A stretch of 64,000 nucleotides of DNA, from NCBI RefSeq assembly GCF_901709675.1, contig NC_051099.1, forward strand, positions 1,672,001 through 1,736,000, given 5' to 3'. Numbering within the stretch: position 1 is the first letter of the stretch; every line of letters begins with the position of its first letter. Shown in pieces: positions 59,001 through 64,000 of the stretch. Made by a program: the position numbers and the translations under genes. The DNA comes from Syngnathus acus. Its lineage: Eukaryota > Chordata > Actinopteri > Syngnathiformes > Syngnathidae. The notes below the pieces were generated by a model. That model worked only from the letters and a program-made list of their open reading frames with translations, searched no databases and was not told the DNA's origin.

Positions 59001-61539
59001 TACATCTCAATGACTCTGCGCTTTATGGGCATTGCGCAGCTTGTATTTTCATTGTTAAGGACTGACTCGCTGAAAGTCAAGATAGGGTAATTGTGTAGAA
59101 TGACTTTCATTTGGATTGCCTCAGAGTGGTTGGGGGCGTTTATTTAATGCATTCAAGTGGAGAAAGTGGCCAACGTGGAGGCCCGCTCCAAATCTCTTTT
59201 GCAGAAAAACTAAATATGAAAAACCAGTGTAATGTTTGGGCCCAATTAAGTGAAATTAATATCCACAGCTTACCTGTGCATTGCGGTGCAAGTTGTTTGC
59301 AGATTTGACGAACAGCAGAGAGATTCCAAGTTTGAATGTGGGTTTTCTCCACTTGGTCCAACATCCTCAAAGTCCAAAAACACGATTCTTACGTGTTGAC
59401 AAAGTGGAGCTGTTGTTAATATCCTCTGGTGCCTCAAATGTTCATCAAAAATAAGCGTCAACAGTGCATGCATGCACTAAAGATGCATTTTGTGGGTGCA
59501 GAAAGCCATTATTTAGATTATAAAAGACAAGAAAAAAGCACCAACACGTCAGTTCACGGGCCTCCACTGTGTTGGTAACAAACAATTTGGTGCAGGTAAT
59601 TGACTTCAGGTGTGTCATGTCTGTTGCACTTGCAATACTCCGGTAAGCCACAAGGGTTAGGGTCACAAGATTTAGGGTCAGAGGTCCAAAGTAGTTTTTA
59701 AAAAAGATATATTTTTAAAAGACAAAAAATTAAATAGATTTAAGAAGATATATATTATTGCTAATATCAATATTTTTTCAAGTTTTGAAGAAATGTGAAC
59801 TATAATTGTCAAAAATAGATATGTTATTGGCACACTCTGACACTACATTCCCTCGGATTGTTACATGTATTTTCTTTTTAGTATTAACTATTTGTGGTTA
59901 AAATATAATAAGGAAAATTTGGTGCCGATTCAGTTTCAAATGTTGGACATTTAAGTCATCGTTCGGCTCCGGTGTCTCCTAGTGCCCTTGAACACGCCTG
60001 TGAACCTTTAATTGCCTCTATAAATGAGTCTTGCATGGGCCAGAAGAAATAACACACACACATTAGCATATAAAGTGACTGCTGGAGTTTGTTAGTTGTT
60101 GTTTTTTTTTCCTATTTTGTACGAGGCGTGAGAAAATTGCAAAGGGAACTTCACACCAATGCAGCAGTTTTATCTTGGTGCACATTGTCTAGTCAAATAT
60201 ACTTACCTGTCATTCTGTGGCCCTTTCATTTGCTTCTCACTTAATTTTCAGGACCTGTAGTGTTTTTGGCAAACAGTATGATCCTTTGTATTCACTCCAT
60301 GTGAGTTATTGTGTTATTCCATCAGGTAATTACAAATATCGCAGTGATGGCAAACGCTCATAAATAGCAAACAGCGAAAGCCAACACCCGGGAGGCAAGT
60401 ACTTGATTTAAATGCCGTAAATGGAATTAAAGTAGGCATTAGGACTCAGCAAGTATAATTTAAAAGAGCCGCAGAAAGGAAACAATCAGAAAAAAAAACA
60501 ACACTGATCTGTGAGGAAGACGGATAGACAGTGAAAACTAACACTCCAACAAGATTAGCCTCAATTAGCATAATGATAGCATCTTACACAGTGGAAAGAA
60601 ATAATGTCAAGTTAATTCATTTAAAATAAATGTCATTAACTGTACAGATCAATTTTAATGACAATTTTACAAAAACTATCACACTAACGTGAATAGAAGT
60701 TATTTATAGGAGAATACAATAAAATAAAACGACGACATTCGAACACGCTTAATGGATATGAAATGGAGAAGGAACGAGAGGGTGCTTTAGAAGATGTGAG
60801 TACGGTATTTATTCGGCACTTGACAGAAATTCAAGAGATCCACCTTGTCGATATTGCTGTACAGCAGTTCTTCAGCCATAAAAAAAAGTATATCAAAAAT
60901 TCATATCGCCCTAGTGAACTAACTTTTTAACCTGAATGTTGAGGGCCATTTAGTTGGCGAGGAAAAGCAACAGAGAAGCACATACATTAGCTCTAAATGT
61001 GCACATTGCAGAGGTGTCAAGTGAATAAATCATCATCCTGGTGTATGGAGGATATGTGGACATACAGCCGCATGTTGTTTAGCCTGCGTTATGAATTATG
61101 GATTCTCAAAGTTGCTTTTTTATATCCCTCTTGAGGCTCATCTAACACATATAATGTTTAACAGCCCTGTTGAGGTCTTCTAAAAAAAAAAAAGAAGGTA
61201 CCAAGGTTGTATGAAATGTTGGAAATGACATCACTTTCACAAATGAATCAGCGGCGTTGACCTCATAAAAGATTTTGGGTCGGGCCCCAAATCAAAACCA
61301 ACAATGTGATGCATTTGAGACATTTTACTCGTAATGTGTTCAAATTGTGAATCACTGCTCTGCATTAACTTTACAGTATATTGCATAATCTGAAAACGCA
61401 TACATTCTGTAATCCTGGGGGAGCCAAACGCCCAATCTGATCCGCTGAGCATTGCGGAGCCCTTACTCCAAAGTTAATTTTCCACGCTTCCAACTCTCGG
61501 TTCAAAGGGTTCTGCGGCTTTGATGGCAGAGCATCTTAA
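59001..61539. other. intergenic, nothing recognised
   Basis: AT-rich DNA. A 'GGGTTAGGG' and 'TTTAGGG' pair at 59654-59676 is too short to be an interstitial telomere. No gene, RNA or clear mobile element. Confidence 0.5.
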
Positions 61540-61700
61540 ATGATTTATTTGGTTCAGAGCCATTAAACAGTAATGCAGCAGTCATTTAATGCTAATATCC
61601 ACGTCATAGAAGACGCTGGCAGCGCAATTGGCTGAAGATGCAAAAAGCTACATTTGTGTAAATGAGCTCTGGTATTGGTGCTTTTAAAGACTACCAAAGC
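61540..61700. promoter_or_regulatory. candidate conserved non-coding element
   Basis: 'AGCCATTAAACAGTAATGC', 'GTCATTTAATGCTAATATCC', 'CAGCGCAATTGGC' and 'GTAAATGAGCTC' occur in a clean unique block. It is rich in TAAT/ATTA cores and has no simple repeats. Texture only. Confidence 0.28.
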
Positions 61701-64000
61701 TCCTCAGACACCACCTGTCCATAATTCTTTATATGTTTTCAGTTTTTACTAAGAATGTATCAAATTTCTTGCGTGAATGCATCAAAAAACACAATTTGTG
61801 AGACGATTTGGTCTCGAGAGCAGCAAAACGAGAATTCAAAGGGTTTAGCAATCGAATCACACAGTAGTGAAACAACTTTTTTCCCATAGTATATTGTTTT
61901 TTTTTCAATAAAATTCTAAAATATGTATATAGAAATTTTATTTGTATTTGAGTTACATTATTCTTAATAATTGAATTTTAATATCATAATATTTAGTATT
62001 GACTAAAACAAATGGCACGAATGGAAAAAATTACTTTGCACGCTAGTTTTGGATTATGCATGACTTCCATCAAAACGCGTTCACTGGATCCATGCTGCTC
62101 TTTTTGTATGCGACGCTGTGTCACGTGTATGGCGTGCACATTGCGCAGAACACAAAAAACGAAATGAGAAAACAGGCAAATGTTGATGCGCGATAGCATC
62201 CTGTAAACTGGCTTCAAAACATTCATTATCTTTTTGTCTCTGCGTGCGTGCTCAGTAAGCCAGGGGCGGGCGTTAGATCTCACATCTGTCCCGATTTTGC
62301 AATGAGGGGAGAAAAAAACTATCCAAGTAAATAAAGTAGAAACGGTGTGTGCGTGCATGCATGCTCATTAGAGAGGAAAAAGCTCGCAGGCAGGAGGACA
62401 GGTGTTGTTGGGCTTTCCGTTGAGATGAGGACCAATGGTGGCAGCGCAGTCTAATTAGAAAGTGGTCTGAACAAACCAGCCGCTCCTATCTTTGACACAG
62501 CTTCATGCCCTCGAGCCTTTCCTTTTACTTTAATGCGCACGTATTATTATTTTTTTATATGTCTCAAGTGAGGAGTGATGCCTCCGGCAACATGACAGCA
62601 CACATTTTGGCATGCAAGTGAACAATCAACCATGGTCATAAAACAAAAGCAGCAATATACTGTATGGGTCGAGTAAATAATTTTCATCCCTGCTCGTCAT
62701 CGTTCTAATGAAAAACATTGAAATATTTGTTTGCCTGAGGGGACTTTTGCGCTTTCTAAGAAGCACTCGCTCATGCTGCTGAGAATTGCACTGCAATTTA
62801 TTGTAAAGCAAATAATACACCCACGTATTGGAACTGGACAAAATGTTTTTTTTTTCTTCCCTTACCTCTTAAATATGAATGCAAAGTTTAAATAATAAAA
62901 TGACTTGCAGACATAAGTGGAAGATATTGATCATCCTCAAATTCCTTGGTCATACTAAAGATGTTTTTTTTTATGATTATACTCTGTTGATAAATGAGTG
63001 GCCTGCCTTTTGTGGAGCTATACTGCCCCCTATTGATTAAAGGGGAACACTACACAGTAGTGCTGCGCAGGAAACTCTTTATCCATCCATGCATCCATGC
63101 ATAAATTGTATTCTTCAATAAATCCAGCATGCACGTTTTTGGAAGCAAGAAGCATTTGTGGGTTAAATTTTAAGTGTATGTTTTTTTTATTTCCTGTGAG
63201 GATTTATTTATGTTGAGTTGGATTAACCTGTCTACACATCTATGAGCCGGCCAATGGCGTCCTCTAGCGGAAATGTTTTGAAGCTCATCTGTTTAGTTAA
63301 ATCCTTGCAACATGTTGACGCCAACCATCAGGCCACGTGCATTAGAGCAGCATATGGGGATGTTCTTACTCATATAGTATACGAATTGTATTGTGTTTGC
63401 ACAGCAGACGCCTGTAGACCAGGAATGAAATGAAAGCATTGAAATGGCCGTGAGAGGGGGCAAGAAAAGCATATGGCGCATCTCCGACCAGGATCAAAAA
63501 CGGGCGGCTGCCATGCGACTTTGGAGCCATAATGTGCTCAGCCGAGTGCACCGAGTGCTACTGACAGCACAGCGTTGCTTGACGTTGATTGCTGCTGCAG
63601 CATTCTTTGGCTACCATGCAGGGTGCACGGTGGACACACATAGGGACCCACTGACACTTTGCAAAGTCTTGTTAAAGAGACCAGTGCAAAAGCATCCATA
63701 CGTATGTAGAATTGTTTTCATTTATGTGCAATCTGCAAGTTGAAGCCAGAGGACCCCTGAAACTCTCCATATGTAAGTGTTTTCATCCTAGGCAAATTGT
63801 AGGGTTTTTCCACCGGGGTCCCATGCATAGACAAAAAACGAGACTCTAATCTTAGTTATGAAAACAAATCTAATATACATAAACGCTAAGTAATCTTATG
63901 GTACTGTGATTTTAATTGTCTTATTTTTCCAAAATGGTTTACAACCTGTATTAGAGTCTCTTTTATATTCAAATGAGTGCAATGCTGTTTGGCAGCTAAG
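61701..64000. other. intergenic; two CTCF-like words at the right end
   Basis: AT-rich DNA with T-runs. At 63024 'TGCCCCCTATTGA' and at 63258 'CGTCCTCTAGCGG' each match the reverse CTCF core at 11 of 13 positions. 'ATCCATCCATGCATCCATGC' near 63081 and 'GCATGCACGTTTTTGG' near 63130 echo parts of the common fish interspersed repeat, but too weakly to call. No gene recognised. The 121-codon minus frame at 61993-62358 has no motif. Confidence 0.45.

Noticed and set aside
59654-59676. Telomere-like GGGTTAGGG and TTTAGGG words
   Set aside because: Fewer than three units and interrupted. Far too short for an interstitial telomeric block.
63081-63150. Possible third copy of the common fish interspersed repeat
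   Set aside because: Only ATCCATCC words and a GCATGCACGTTTTTGG-like string match. The rest does not follow the repeat order, so it may be chance.
1-64000. CRISPR array, phage, operon or other prokaryotic system
   Set aside because: No spaced direct repeats, no bacterial gene density, no ribosome-binding-site pattern. All recognisable elements are of animal type.

Overview
The window reads as nuclear DNA from a teleost fish. It is AT-rich, full of short homopolymers and microsatellites, and has no bacterial-style gene packing. It carries the repeat types expected of a fish genome: a jockey-group LINE, a Rex1-like LINE relic, a Tc1-like transposase relic, short TA-flanked inverted-repeat elements, and two worn copies of a repeat common in fish whose hallmark is 'CAGCTGGGAT' near 'GGGGTGTACCCC'. 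The species cannot be named from sequence alone. I recognise no host protein-coding exon, tRNA, rRNA, snRNA or microRNA. The best description is a gene desert, or a very large intron.

The one convincing reading frame is an 892-codon LINE polyprotein (endonuclease plus reverse transcriptase) on the minus strand at 21618-24296. It has no internal stop or frameshift and all visible catalytic motifs are intact. Around it I place an element of about 3.06 kb (21480-24539), with a hexamer tail, a perfect 14-bp palindrome in the 3' UTR, and a candidate 9-bp target-site duplication. An in-frame stop just upstream of the first Met means the 5' part is probably damaged.

Layout. 0-21 kb: no genes, with a three-copy dispersed repeat (664, 13557 and 31629), a 37-bp tandem repeat (4601), a (TG)n/G17 tract (7828), an RTE-like tail fragment (11061) and an AT palindrome (13659). 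21.5-24.5 kb: the LINE. 24.5-53 kb: no genes, with several CpG-rich or homeodomain-motif-rich blocks that look like conserved non-coding elements. 53-59 kb: the repeat-dense part, with the Tc1 relic, two nearly identical TA-flanked elements in opposite orientation about 4.1 kb apart, a 23-bp minisatellite, a Rex1-like LINE relic and two CpG-rich patches. 59-64 kb: no genes.

No unknown multi-gene system is visible. The most valuable leads are the near-intact LINE, the young inverted element pair, the three-copy unnamed repeat, and blocks whose base composition suggests cis-regulatory DNA of a developmental locus outside the window. The last group rests on texture only and needs alignment to other fish genomes.
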